Origin: Sutcliffiella horikoshii
GTDB lineage: Bacteria; Bacillota; Bacilli; Bacillales; Bacillaceae_I
NCBI RefSeq assembly: GCF_020524325.1
Contig: NZ_JAIVKY010000008.1
Location: 124,001 to 188,000 of the forward strand
Direction: 5' to 3'
DNA: 64,000 nucleotides
Positions 49,984-59,430 of this stretch are shown here, one piece after another. Within the stretch, counting starts at the first letter, position 1, and each line of letters opens with the position of its first letter. The notes beneath the pieces are model-generated. The model saw only the letters and a program-made list of their open reading frames with translations, was not told the origin of the DNA and searched no databases. Both the position numbers and the translations under genes were made by a program.

Positions 49984-50658
49984 GTGGATATAATGGAAAC
50001 TGGGAAAAAGCCGATAATGGGAATTGGACTCATACTAATTGTTTTGCTGGTTTATTATATAAGTAAATTCATGGTAATGGCAGAATATAAGGAATTGGAG
50101 AATTTACTATTAGAATATGGGTCTATGGCTAAATTTCTCTTTTTCTTGCTGTGTTTGGCTCAACCGATTATTTTACCCCTTCCGGAGGCGGTTACCATTC
50201 CAGCAGGTAGCTTGGCTTTTGGGGCAAGTACTTCGTTCTATCTTGGTTTTTCCGGAACATTGACAGGCATCATTGTTATGTTTTTTATTGCAAGATATGG
50301 CGGTATAAAAGTAGCTTCTAAACTGGTAAAAGAAAGACATCTAAAAAAATATCAAGATTATGTTAGGAAAAATGAAACGATTATTCTTGCACTCTTATTT
50401 ATTATTCCTGTTCTACCTGATGAGATAATTTGTGTCGGAGCCGGCATTGGAGCTGTCTCGTTTAAAAAGTTTCTTATAATAGCATCCTTGTCAAAGTTTG
50501 TGACTACATTTGTACTCGCGTATTCGGTTTCCTTGGCAAAGTTACTGGACTTAACTTCTACACACTTGCTATTATCTTGCTCTGTGATCATGGGGATTGT
50601 TTTCTTAACCTCGTTTGCTTTCAATAAATATTGGAACAGAAAACGCATGGAGATGTAA
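49984..50658 (+). CDS. VTT-domain (TVP38/DedA-like) membrane protein
   Basis: The protein of about 224 residues starts at GTG 49984 (CGGAG eight bases upstream) or ATG 49993. The VTT core is visible: PLPEAVTIPAGSLAFGASTS, a GFSGTLTGIIVMFFIARYGG segment and RKNETIILALLFIIPVLPDE. Proteins of this family sit in the cytoplasmic membrane and are linked to lipid scrambling or membrane homeostasis. It is not part of the B. subtilis order at this place. Confidence 0.78.
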   Translation: MDIMETGKKPIMGIGLILIVLLVYYISKFMVMAEYKELENLLLEYGSMAKFLFFLLCLAQPIILPLPEAVTIPAGSLAFGASTSFYLGFSGTLTGIIVMFFIARYGGIKVASKLVKERHLKKYQDYVRKNETIILALLFIIPVLPDEIICVGAGIGAVSFKKFLIIASLSKFVTTFVLAYSVSLAKLLDLTSTHLLLSCSVIMGIVFLTSFAFNKYWNRKRMEM

Positions 50659-50682
50659 TCCTTTATCTCCATGCGCTTATTT
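50643..50682. terminator. Hairpin at the end of the VTT gene
   Basis: CGCATGGAGAT and ATCTCCATGCG form an 11-bp stem that includes the stop codon, between convergent genes. Confidence 0.6.
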
Positions 50683-50683
50683 G

Positions 50684-50869
50684 TTATCTGTGAAATAATA
50701 CTAGTTTCCCGCTTGCATTTGTGCAACGGTGTGTAGTGTCGAGGTAATTTAATTCTTCTAATCTCTTTTCTCCTAAAGTTTTTGCTTCTTTTTCAGTTGC
50801 GGCTTCAAAACTTTCATCCAGTAATGTTTCTCCGTTTTTGCTAAAGACTGTTAACGTATATTTCCCCAT
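50684..50869 (-). CDS. YhzC-like small protein
   Basis: The 61-residue protein starts MGKYTLTVFSKNGETLLDES at an ATG behind GGAGGGG. The C-terminal half (EKRLEELNYLDTTHRCTNAS...GKLVLFHR) resembles small Bacillus proteins annotated YhzC, located near yhaQ in B. subtilis; the assignment rests on this position and general likeness. Function unknown, soluble. Confidence 0.65.
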   Translation of the reverse strand: MGKYTLTVFSKNGETLLDESFEAATEKEAKTLGEKRLEELNYLDTTHRCTNASGKLVLFHR

Positions 50870-50892
50870 GCGTGTCCCCTCCGTGTCTGTAA

Positions 50893-50910
50893 AATGAATA
50901 TCCATTCATT
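50893..50910. promoter_or_regulatory. Palindrome in the yhzC/yhaQ intergenic region
   Basis: AATGAAT and ATTCATT are separated by four bases, the layout of a TetR-type operator. It lies 24 bases upstream of the YhzC-like start and about 100 bases upstream of yhaQ. Confidence 0.35.
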
Positions 50911-51011
50911 GTTTCTATTTTACTAAAAGTTTCTTGAAATGTAAAAGTACTATGAAACTATTTAGTTTCTGATTCGTATAGGTTACTGTAGAACATAGGA
51001 GGGATAACGTC

Positions 51012-51914
51012 ATGGCATTACAGATAGATGGTGTAACTAAAAGGTTTGGCAAGCATGTGGCAGTCAATAATTTGACCCTAGAAATACCGGAAAGTGAAAT
51101 GTTCGGATTCTTAGGTGCCAATGGAGCAGGGAAAACAACCACTTTTCGAATGGTGCTTGGATTATTGGAGCCTACTGAAGGTAAGGTTTCTTGGGCGGGA
51201 AAACCCATTACTTATAGAGAAAGTCACCTTGTAGGGTATTTGCCCGAAGAAAGAGGGCTTTATCCGAAATTAACCGTTAAGGATCAAATGATTTATTTGG
51301 GCAGATTAAGAGGAATGGAGAAAGCGGAAATTTTAAAGCAGCTGGATTATTGGTTGGAGCGCTTCAAGGTGCCTCAATACCTGAACAAAAAAGTAGAAGA
51401 GCTTTCAAAAGGAAATCAACAAAAAATCCAGTTTATCGCGTCCACCATTCACAACCCGAAATTGCTCATCTTGGATGAACCTTTCAGCGGCTTGGATCCG
51501 CTAAATGTAGAACTTTTGAAAGAAGCAGTAGTGGATTTGAAAAAGCAAGGGACATCCATTGTATTTTCCAGTCACCGGATGGAGCATGTAGAAGAGCTGT
51601 GTGAGCATTTATGCATCATGCATCACGGTCAACCTGTTGTGCATGGGGCACTTAAGGACATTAAGCGTTCATTTGGGAAAAAGAATGTCATCATCCATGC
51701 TGATTTTGATTTAGGCTATTTATCCAATGTGGAGGGAGTTACCAAAACAAAGCAGACAGCTGAAGGTATGATTCTACAAGTGGAAGATGAAGATGTATCT
51801 CAGACCTTGCTGCAACAAATTACAGGTAAAGGCTATATCCGTAAGTTTATCTTGGAAGAGCCGTCCTTGAATGATATTTTCATAGAAAAGGTGGGTGCTT
51901 CATACCATGAATAA
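51012..51914 (+). CDS. yhaQ: ABC exporter ATPase, NatA-like
   Basis: The 300-residue ATPase has Walker A LGANGAGKTTTF, signature LSKGNQQKIQF and Walker B LLILDEPFSGLDPLN, followed by a DUF4162-like C-terminal domain with a TLLQQIT-IRKFILEEPSL end. SKGNQQK is the variant signature of the NatA/YhaQ group. Its partner permease yhaP starts within its last codons. B. subtilis NatAB extrudes sodium; the substrate of YhaQP is not established. Confidence 0.88.
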   Translation: MALQIDGVTKRFGKHVAVNNLTLEIPESEMFGFLGANGAGKTTTFRMVLGLLEPTEGKVSWAGKPITYRESHLVGYLPEERGLYPKLTVKDQMIYLGRLRGMEKAEILKQLDYWLERFKVPQYLNKKVEELSKGNQQKIQFIASTIHNPKLLILDEPFSGLDPLNVELLKEAVVDLKKQGTSIVFSSHRMEHVEELCEHLCIMHHGQPVVHGALKDIKRSFGKKNVIIHADFDLGYLSNVEGVTKTKQTAEGMILQVEDEDVSQTLLQQITGKGYIRKFILEEPSLNDIFIEKVGASYHE

Positions 51915-53163
51915 ATTCTGGATTATTTTAATGCACACCTACATGAGTAAGCTGAAATCAAAATCTTTTATTATTTCCACTTTGGTAACAACGCTACTCA
52001 TTGTTGGTGTTACAAACATTCAGTCCATCATTGATATTTTTGATGAACAGGAAGACAAAGTTGTCGCATTAATAGATGAAGAAGGCACTATAGCACCATT
52101 GCTAGAGCAACAACTAGCAACAAACCCCAATAGCAATTTGAATCTTGAAATAGTATCAAATGAGTCAGAAGCTGAAAGTAAAGTAACAGAGGGGGAGTAT
52201 GACGGGCTCCTTGTGCTCTCAACAGATCAGAACGGTTTGCCATCTGGTGTATATAAAGCAGCTTCCATCACAGACTCGGAAACGATGACACAAGTGGAAG
52301 TGATGCTTCAGCAGGTGAAAAATGAGTTGGCAACAAGTCAACTTGGATTATCTCAAGAAGAAATCGCGCAACTTTATACGCCTATTAACTTTGATGTTGT
52401 GGCATTAGAAGAATCTGCAAAATCTGCAGAAGAGTTGAACCAAGCACGTGGATTGGTATACGTATTACTGTTTGTTATCTATTTCTCCGTTATTCTTTAT
52501 GCTAGTATGATCGCGACGGAAGTGGCAGTAGAGAAGTCTTCTCGCGTCATGGAAATATTGATTTCATCTGCTTCACCAATCATGCATATGTTCGGGAAAA
52601 TTCTTGGCATAGCGCTATTAAGTTTAACGCAACTGGCATTTTGGATTCTTGTCGGCTATTCATCATTAAGTAGAAATCTTGAAGGCATGACTGAAGCCGG
52701 TGGAGTATTTGAATTTTTTGGTGTCGGCGATCTGCCTGTAGCAACGTTTGTGTACGCTATCGTCTTCTTCTTGCTAGGCTACTTCCTTTATGCAACGTTT
52801 GCCGCTTTCTTAGGGTCGCTTGTTAGTAGGATTGAGGAAATCCAGCAAATGATTATGCCAATGACATTATTGATTGTGGCAGGGTTTATGATTTCCATGT
52901 TCGGACTAGGAAATCCAGATAACTCTTTTATTCAAGTAACATCCTTCATTCCGTTCTTTGCACCAATGATCATGTTTTTACGTGTGGGAATGTTAAACGT
53001 ACCGGTTTGGGAAATCAGTCTCTCCATTGGCCTTTTAGTGGCAACCATCGTGTTACTGGCCATGTTCGGAGCAAAAGTGTACCGTGGGGGAGTCTTGATG
53101 TACGGTAAATCATCATCTTTAAAAGATATTAAGAAAGCTTTGCAATTAACTAAAGACAAGTAA
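51907..53163 (+). CDS. yhaP: ABC-2 type exporter permease, NatB-like
   Basis: The 418-residue permease has one N-terminal helix, a large extracellular domain of about 150 residues (KVVALIDEEGTIAPLLEQQL...), then a cluster of five to six helices (VYVLLFVIYFSVILYASMIA onward). EVAVEKSSRVMEILISSASP is the characteristic cytoplasmic loop. Start ATG 51907 overlaps the yhaQ stop. Strong terminator behind. Confidence 0.88.
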   Translation: MNKFWIILMHTYMSKLKSKSFIISTLVTTLLIVGVTNIQSIIDIFDEQEDKVVALIDEEGTIAPLLEQQLATNPNSNLNLEIVSNESEAESKVTEGEYDGLLVLSTDQNGLPSGVYKAASITDSETMTQVEVMLQQVKNELATSQLGLSQEEIAQLYTPINFDVVALEESAKSAEELNQARGLVYVLLFVIYFSVILYASMIATEVAVEKSSRVMEILISSASPIMHMFGKILGIALLSLTQLAFWILVGYSSLSRNLEGMTEAGGVFEFFGVGDLPVATFVYAIVFFLLGYFLYATFAAFLGSLVSRIEEIQQMIMPMTLLIVAGFMISMFGLGNPDNSFIQVTSFIPFFAPMIMFLRVGMLNVPVWEISLSIGLLVATIVLLAMFGAKVYRGGVLMYGKSSSLKDIKKALQLTKDK

Positions 53164-53168
53164 TCTAG

Positions 53169-53206
53169 CATGCGGGACTTTTACAAAAGTCTCGCATGTT
53201 TTTTTA
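53169..53206 (+). terminator. Terminator of yhaQP
   Basis: CATGCGGGACTTTT and AAAAGTCTCGCATG (one wobble pair) with a 2-base loop (AC), followed by seven T. Confidence 0.85.
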
Positions 53207-53222
53207 GAGAAAGTATAAAATC

Positions 53223-53606
53223 CTGTTGATTTCCGTTCCAAGCGCTTCGCTTGCCTGCGGGCGGTCCGTGAGCCTCCTCGGCTTGTACCTCCGGGGTCTC
53301 ACCTGTCCCTTCCTCCCGCGGGTTTCTGCGCGCCTTCCACTCCAATCAACAAAGTGGCTTCATTCATCAGAGGGTTATGAAACAGCACTAAACCGAGTTA
53401 ACTGAATAAGCGTTTACATATCGTCAAACTAATTTCCAGCTGAGGATTGGAGCAAATGGCGAAGACTCCAGCGGGGGAGTAACGGTAGATTGAGACCCCA
53501 CAGCGTAGCGAGGAGGCTCAAGCACCGTCCCGCGGAAAGAGAAGCCATTTGCGGAAAGGAACAGCGGTGGTTATCCACTAACCAATGCCTACTGCTATAA
53601 TCAACA
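53223..53606. repeat. Dispersed palindromic repeat, copy R6 (composite form)
   Basis: A type I unit (GTTGATTTCCGTTCCAAGCG to CGCCTTCCACTCCAATCAAC) is followed by a spacer of about 90 bases and a type III unit in reverse orientation (GATTGGAGCAAATGGCGAAG to AAAGGAACAGCGG). The block is bounded by TGTTGATT and AATCAACA. The spacer resembles that of R8 (TGGCTTCATTCA, TAATCGAGTT-like, AGCTGAGGATTGGAG). Confidence 0.85.
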
Positions 53607-53677
53607 CCGAACGTGCATTCGTATTTCATTCGTGATAAAATAAGGAAAAGACGTTTAGAGAAGAGGTTGAATCCAGA

Positions 53678-54910
53678 TTGAGAAAAATTCGCTTCCTGCA
53701 TGCTGCAGATCTACATTTAGACAGTCCATTTAAAGGACTTAGCCATCTTCCCCAACAAATATTTAATAGGATTAGAAAAAGTACATTCCAATCTCTAACC
53801 ACACTAATAAACGCTGCTATCCAATATCAAGTAGATTTTATTTTATTGGCTGGAGATCTCTTTGACTTAGAGCAAAGAAGCCTCATCGCCCAAGCAACAC
53901 TAAGAAAAGAATTTATGCGATTAAATGAAGCAGGAATTCACGTGTATATTATCCACGGAAATCATGATTACCTTACAGCTAATCACTCGCTTTTTAAATA
54001 CCCGGATAATGTACATGTTTTTACGGAAGCTGTGGAATGTAAAACATTTTTTAAAAATGAAGAAGAGTTAGCCTGCATATATGGCTTTAGTTATAAGCAG
54101 AGGCATATGACGGAAAACATGACAGGTTATTATCAAAAAGAAAACGCTAAGATACCTTTTCACATCGGGATGCTTCATGGCAATCTCTCTGGAAGGGAAG
54201 AACATGACCCGTACGCACCATTTTCCATACCTGATCTTCTTAGCAAGGAGTTCCATTACTGGGCACTTGGCCATATACACAAACGTGAAATTCTTCATTA
54301 CCAACCACCCATCGTCTATCCGGGAAATATCCAAGGACGACACAAAAAGGAACAAGGCGATAAAGGCTGTTATCTGGTGGAACTATTGGAAGGTGGTATC
54401 TCAGAGCTTACATATATAGAAACATCCGTCATACATTGGGAGGAACTCGAGATTCCCATTAACGGAATCCAAACGGTGGACCAGCTTATGGAGGAAACAA
54501 TACAAGCAATGGACTCCATAAGGTTGGAAGGGAAGGGGAAATTACTTCGCCTTACTTTTACAGGTAATGGAGAACTTCATGGTTATCTTCAAGATGAAAG
54601 TCATCAGGAAGAGCTTCAACTCCTTTTAAATGAGGGAGAAGAAAATAAGCTTTCTTTTGTCTATCTATATTCGTTACGTGTGCGAACCGCTCTATCCTAT
54701 TTAAAAGAAGACCTGCAGGATAAAACCTTTTACAAGGATTTTTATTCGATGGTTGAGCAAATCGAAGTGAAAGAAGCATTGGCCCCTTTATTACGCCATT
54801 CTGAAGCAAGGCGCTATCTGGACACTTGGGATGAGGAAGAACTAAAAGCGATAGTGGAAGAAGCAGAGCAATGGCTTATCAGCAAATTCTTGGAAAGTGA
54901 AAAGAGGTGA
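53678..54910 (+). CDS. yhaO: SbcD-like metallophosphoesterase, DNA repair exonuclease
   Basis: The 410-residue protein has all phosphoesterase blocks: FLHAADLHLDSPF, LLAGDLFDLEQR, IIHGNHDYL, GMLHGNLSG and WALGHIHKRE. It matches B. subtilis YhaO, and yhaN follows as the SbcC-like partner. Together they likely act on DNA ends or related structures. TTG start; the 3' end overlaps the extended frame of yhaN. Confidence 0.9.
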   Translation: MRKIRFLHAADLHLDSPFKGLSHLPQQIFNRIRKSTFQSLTTLINAAIQYQVDFILLAGDLFDLEQRSLIAQATLRKEFMRLNEAGIHVYIIHGNHDYLTANHSLFKYPDNVHVFTEAVECKTFFKNEEELACIYGFSYKQRHMTENMTGYYQKENAKIPFHIGMLHGNLSGREEHDPYAPFSIPDLLSKEFHYWALGHIHKREILHYQPPIVYPGNIQGRHKKEQGDKGCYLVELLEGGISELTYIETSVIHWEELEIPINGIQTVDQLMEETIQAMDSIRLEGKGKLLRLTFTGNGELHGYLQDESHQEELQLLLNEGEENKLSFVYLYSLRVRTALSYLKEDLQDKTFYKDFYSMVEQIEVKEALAPLLRHSEARRYLDTWDEEELKAIVEEAEQWLISKFLESEKR

Positions 54911-54915
54911 ATAGG

Positions 54916-57900
54916 TTGAAAATTACGAGCTTGCATATATATGGATTCGGAAAACTAGAGAACGTAGTAATGGAAAATCTATCACCAAACATCCAAGTGA
55001 TCTACGGCGAAAATGAAGCAGGGAAATCTACTGTTATGGCCTTCATTCACGCCATTCTTTTTGGGTTTCCTGCAAAAAATCAACAAGACCTGCGCTATGT
55101 TCCTAAAAAAGGCTTTAAATATGGCGGGAAGTTGATTATTGAAACGGATGACGAAAGAAAAATAACCATTGAACGAGTCGCAGGTAGATCCTCTGGTGAT
55201 GTCATTGTTCATGATGAGCATGGCAATTCCTGTGATTTGAACGAGGTGCTAGGCGGCCTTGATAAAACGATGTATAAAGGAATTTTCTCCTTTAATATTA
55301 TGGACATCCAAAATCTACAACTAATAGACTCTGAGCAACTTGGCAGTTATTTGTTTTCTTCAGGACTAATGGGAAGTGAACAGCTACATAAATTATCTCG
55401 TGAGTTAACAAAAGAACAGGAAGAGCGATTTAAGCCAAGTGGGAGAAAGCCAGTCATCAATCAGTTGTTAAATTCCTTAAGAGAAGAAGAACGAAATGTC
55501 CTGCAATGGAAAGAAAAGATGGGGCAATATAACCGCTTGCAGAAGGATTTAGACCAATATGATAAGGCATTAGAGGAAACACAATTTACTAAAGGTGAGT
55601 TAGAAAAAAGTTTAAAAGAAACAGAAGCAATGCTCAACATTCAGCCATTAGTAAACAGAATAGAGATTCTTCAAGTGCAATTAGAAGCTTTCGGGAACAT
55701 TGAATCGTTTCCGCATGATGGTTTGTCAAGATTAGAAAAATGGCAGACAAAAGCAGTATTCTATCAATCAAAACTTGAAAAAATAGCAAAAGATATACAG
55801 GAAAAAGAGCAAGAAATAGGTCAATTAACTATAAATGAAGAAATGCTCTCCAAAGAGGAATCAATAAAGAGTCTAGTAAAATCACTACCGACCTATCAAC
55901 AGGCAAAAGAGCAATTGTCCCTGGTAGCTACTGAAATAGCGCAGTTGGAAAAACGCATAGAAGGTTGGAAGAAAGATCTGTTGTGGCATGATAAAACCGA
56001 CTTTGAGCTAGAAACCATACATACTAGCTTAGCATCAAAAGGGGCTTTGCGAGAACTATTAAAAGATCATCATGAACTTCACATCCAGAAACAGCGATTG
56101 GACGAACAGTTTCAGCTGTCAAAAGAGGAACTTGAGACTCAAGAAGAACGAGTGAAAGACCTTGAACAAGAAAAACTTCCAAATCATGAAGTTATAAAGA
56201 TGAAGGAACTGATTGAAGCAGAAAGTAAGGACACGGTGCATAAAGAAGTCCACCTCACAGAGCAGCTTCTTAATCAGTTGGAAAGGCAGCTTGAAGTTCA
56301 GACAAAGAATAACCAAAATGAAGTGAAAAAAAGTAAGCAAATCGCTGGTGCAAGTCTTTTTATGGGAATTGCCGGTGCCACGTATTTTTATATGCAAGAC
56401 CAGTTTTTCCCTTCGCTACTATGCTTAATTTTTTTCTCCATCCTTTCCTTTGTGTTCTATAGGAAGACGAAACAAGATAATAGTCACAATGAGCTATGGA
56501 CTGAAAAAGAAAAGATGAAAAAGAAGCTGGAAACATTACAAGGGAAGCTTTATTCCACAGATAAGTTCGAAAAACTGGAAGAGTATCAAAGAGCTCTAGC
56601 GAAGAACGAACAAGTAATGCAGCTATTGCAGAAGGAAAGACTTCTCCTTTCCCAATGCGACCGGACATACAATAGAATCATTCAGCAATTTGAAGAGTGG
56701 GAAGGCAAGAGTTTTTCTTTTCAAAATCATTGGCAGAAATGGACGTCATCTCTTTCACTTCAACAAATCGCTCCTTCCTTTATGGAAGAAGCCTATGACA
56801 AGATGGTTCAATTGAAAGTTGCCATAGCAGATAAAAAAGAGCTAGTAGAAAAGCAAATACACTATCAAAATGTAGTAGAAACGTTCAAGCTTCAGCTAAA
56901 TATATTGATCGAAGAAAACATGGGATTCGACACGAGTCTATCCTTGGAAGAAGCGTTCACACAATTACGTGTTGCTGTGGATGAAAATTTGGAAAAACGG
57001 AAAAAACAACAACATCTTCAGGAACAAATAGACGAATTAAGAGAAGAAATTGCAGGCTTGTCCCACCATGAACATGAAGCCAAAAAGCAGATTCAGCATT
57101 TGTATGAGCAAGCAGAAGTTGAGGATGAGGAATCTTTTCGTCTAAAAAACCAACAGAATATAGAAAAAACCCATCTTGTAAAGGAGATTTCCATCTTAAA
57201 TAGTCAGTTGGCACAAATGGAGAATTCCTATCAGCTGAGCCTAACGGAAAGTAAGCCGATGGATACGTGGAGCTCGGAGAAGGTTGAGCTGGAAGAAACC
57301 CTAAAGTCCATTAATGAAAAACAGGGTCAACTTGTTGAAAAAAGAACAGCAACCAAAGAATCTATTCGTCTCTTGGAGGAAGCTGGAACATTCTCTGAAG
57401 CTGTCCAGCAATTCGAATTATCTAAAACGAAGTTACAAGACCATGCAAGAAAATGGGCAATCCATGCTACTGCATCCCATCTACTAAGCAAAACGATGGA
57501 CTATTACAGAACAGTGAAACTACCAAAAGTACTGCAAAATGCTTCTGAAAACTTCCGCTTCCTCACAAATGATAATTATATTAGGTTACTAGATGTACAC
57601 AATGAAAGAACGCTTATGGTACAGCATGCAGACGGTACTAAATTTGAACCTAAGGAGTTAAGTCAGGCAACAGTTGAGCAGTTGTATATATCCATTCGTG
57701 TCGCTGTTGCACAAGTTTGGAGTGATCAACAAAAACTTCCATTCTTGATGGATGACAGTTTTGTCAATTTCGATCACCATAGAACAATTTTAGCTATTAA
57801 GTTGATAAACAGGCTGGCACTTCAAGGTTATCAAGTCCTTTTCTTCACTTGTCATCAACATATTAAAAAAAAATTGGCAGGAGAACCAAACAATCGCACT

Positions 57901-57948
57901 TTCTCCTTTGACACATTGAAGGTCGCAGAAGTAAGCAGCAAGCGATGA
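54916..57948 (+). CDS. yhaN: SbcC/Rad50-like ATPase with long coiled coil
   Basis: About 1010 residues. Walker A GENEAGKST is at residues 31-39. Long coiled-coil arms (Glu/Gln/Lys/Leu rich) flank an unusual hydrophobic stretch near residues 478-515 (GIAGATYFYMQDQFFPSLLC, LIFFSILSFVFY), which is two potential transmembrane helices where Rad50 has its zinc hook. The C-terminal half has the Walker B FLMDDSFVNFD with D-loop region. I prefer TTG 54916 (AAGAGGTG upstream) over GTG 54907. The membrane segment suggests that the YhaON complex may be membrane-tethered; its biological role is not well known. Confidence 0.88.
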   Translation: MKITSLHIYGFGKLENVVMENLSPNIQVIYGENEAGKSTVMAFIHAILFGFPAKNQQDLRYVPKKGFKYGGKLIIETDDERKITIERVAGRSSGDVIVHDEHGNSCDLNEVLGGLDKTMYKGIFSFNIMDIQNLQLIDSEQLGSYLFSSGLMGSEQLHKLSRELTKEQEERFKPSGRKPVINQLLNSLREEERNVLQWKEKMGQYNRLQKDLDQYDKALEETQFTKGELEKSLKETEAMLNIQPLVNRIEILQVQLEAFGNIESFPHDGLSRLEKWQTKAVFYQSKLEKIAKDIQEKEQEIGQLTINEEMLSKEESIKSLVKSLPTYQQAKEQLSLVATEIAQLEKRIEGWKKDLLWHDKTDFELETIHTSLASKGALRELLKDHHELHIQKQRLDEQFQLSKEELETQEERVKDLEQEKLPNHEVIKMKELIEAESKDTVHKEVHLTEQLLNQLERQLEVQTKNNQNEVKKSKQIAGASLFMGIAGATYFYMQDQFFPSLLCLIFFSILSFVFYRKTKQDNSHNELWTEKEKMKKKLETLQGKLYSTDKFEKLEEYQRALAKNEQVMQLLQKERLLLSQCDRTYNRIIQQFEEWEGKSFSFQNHWQKWTSSLSLQQIAPSFMEEAYDKMVQLKVAIADKKELVEKQIHYQNVVETFKLQLNILIEENMGFDTSLSLEEAFTQLRVAVDENLEKRKKQQHLQEQIDELREEIAGLSHHEHEAKKQIQHLYEQAEVEDEESFRLKNQQNIEKTHLVKEISILNSQLAQMENSYQLSLTESKPMDTWSSEKVELEETLKSINEKQGQLVEKRTATKESIRLLEEAGTFSEAVQQFELSKTKLQDHARKWAIHATASHLLSKTMDYYRTVKLPKVLQNASENFRFLTNDNYIRLLDVHNERTLMVQHADGTKFEPKELSQATVEQLYISIRVAVAQVWSDQQKLPFLMDDSFVNFDHHRTILAIKLINRLALQGYQVLFFTCHQHIKKKLAGEPNNRTFSFDTLKVAEVSSKR

Positions 57949-58031
57949 ATTTGGTTCAATTATTGCCGAAAGGAATAGACAAGTGCTATGCTTAGAGAGG
58001 TATAGAGAAGCAAGTTGAAAGGATAACGAAA

Positions 58032-59249
58032 ATGAGTGAAAGTGTGATAAAAAATAACAAAGCACCATTAATACTATTGAGCTTTAACCTATTTATCGTC
58101 ATGGTAGGAATTGGGTTGGTCATTCCCATTCTCCCGTTTTATATCGATAAGTTTGGAGCGGACGCAAGGACATTAGGCTTGCTTGTTGCCGTATTTGCTT
58201 TCATGCAATTCCTATTCGCCCCTGTATGGGGAAGGCTGTCGGATAAAATTGGAAGAAAGCCTCTAATTACGATAGGGCTTTTTGGATTTGCTATCGCAGA
58301 GTTTATTTTTGCATACGCAAGCGGCCTATGGATGCTCTTTCTATCGCGTATATTGGCTGGTACATTTGGTTCAGCATTGATGCCGACTGCGATGGCATAT
58401 GTTTCTGATGTCACGTCTTCTGAAAAAAGAGGGCAAGGAATGGGAATAATGGGTGCTGCTATGGGTCTTGGTATTGTAGTAGGTCCTGGTCTTGGTGGCT
58501 GGCTTGCTGAATACGACCTTTCTCTACCATTCTTAGTGGCAGGTGTGGCTGCAACCATAGCGGGAATACTTTCCGTAATTATACTGCCGGAATCATACCC
58601 AAAACATAAAAGAGAATTGGACGCTGAAGCCTCAGCAGGAGAAAAACGGGACAATCAATTTGTAACGATGTATAAGGCTCTTAAAAGCCCAGTAGGTTTT
58701 TTACTGATTCTTGTCTTCATCATGAGTTTTGGATTGGCTAATTTTCAATCCATTTTTGGCTACTATACGATGGAACGATACAACTACAACCCAAGTGAAG
58801 TGGGATTAATTATCTTGATTGTCGGCTTGGTGGGTACTGTGGTCCAAGGCGTTTTAGTTGGTAGAATGACAAAGAGGTTTGGGGAAGAAAGAGTGGTTAC
58901 CAGCGCTCTATTAATCAGCTCGTTTGGGTTTGTTCTCATGACACTGGCTACTAGCTTTACAACCGTTTTATTAACTACCTGCATATTTTTCTTAGGAAAT
59001 TCTCTGTTAAGACCATCATTGAATTCCTTCATATCTAAACTTGCAGGTAATAGACAAGGCCTTGTCATGGGGCTCAATAATTCATTCTTAAGCTTAGGAA
59101 ATGTGGCAGGTCCAATATTAGCAGGTATCTTCTTTGAGATAAACATACATATACCCTATCTATTTGGAGCATGCATCATGCTATTTGGACTAATCGTCAC
59201 CAAACTATGGATCTCAAAAAGAGCCCATAAAATAGAAGTATCTTCATAA
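58032..59249 (+). CDS. MFS drug/proton antiporter, DHA1 family
   Basis: The 405-residue, 12-helix protein resembles Bmr/NorA/TetA-type exporters: motif A GRLSDKIGRKPLI and motif C GIMGAAMGLGIVVGPGLGGW, typical of antiporters. AAAGGATAACG precedes the ATG. The gene separates yhaN from yhaM, which are adjacent in B. subtilis, and is followed by repeat R7, so it looks like a local insertion. Substrate unknown. Confidence 0.86.
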   Translation: MSESVIKNNKAPLILLSFNLFIVMVGIGLVIPILPFYIDKFGADARTLGLLVAVFAFMQFLFAPVWGRLSDKIGRKPLITIGLFGFAIAEFIFAYASGLWMLFLSRILAGTFGSALMPTAMAYVSDVTSSEKRGQGMGIMGAAMGLGIVVGPGLGGWLAEYDLSLPFLVAGVAATIAGILSVIILPESYPKHKRELDAEASAGEKRDNQFVTMYKALKSPVGFLLILVFIMSFGLANFQSIFGYYTMERYNYNPSEVGLIILIVGLVGTVVQGVLVGRMTKRFGEERVVTSALLISSFGFVLMTLATSFTTVLLTTCIFFLGNSLLRPSLNSFISKLAGNRQGLVMGLNNSFLSLGNVAGPILAGIFFEINIHIPYLFGACIMLFGLIVTKLWISKRAHKIEVSS

Positions 59250-59265
59250 GGAAGATTGTGGTTCA

Positions 59266-59391
59266 TAGCAGTTGATTGAAGCAAAAGGCGAAGACCTCCT
59301 GAGTGAGATAGCGCTGGGTGGAGACCCCGCAGGCTTGCCGAGTAGGTTCTCGTCAGCCCCTAGGATAGCGAAGCCATTTGCGGAAATCAAC
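59266..59391. repeat. Dispersed palindromic repeat, copy R7 (type II, single)
   Basis: The 10-base ends GCAGTTGATT and AATCAACTGC are perfect inverted repeats. The interior GCAAAAGGCGAAG...CGTCAGCCCCTAGGATAGCG matches the inner units of R2 and R4. Confidence 0.82.
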
Positions 59392-59430
59392 TGCGTCTTA
59401 AAAAGAACAAACGACAGGGGGAAGGAATAG

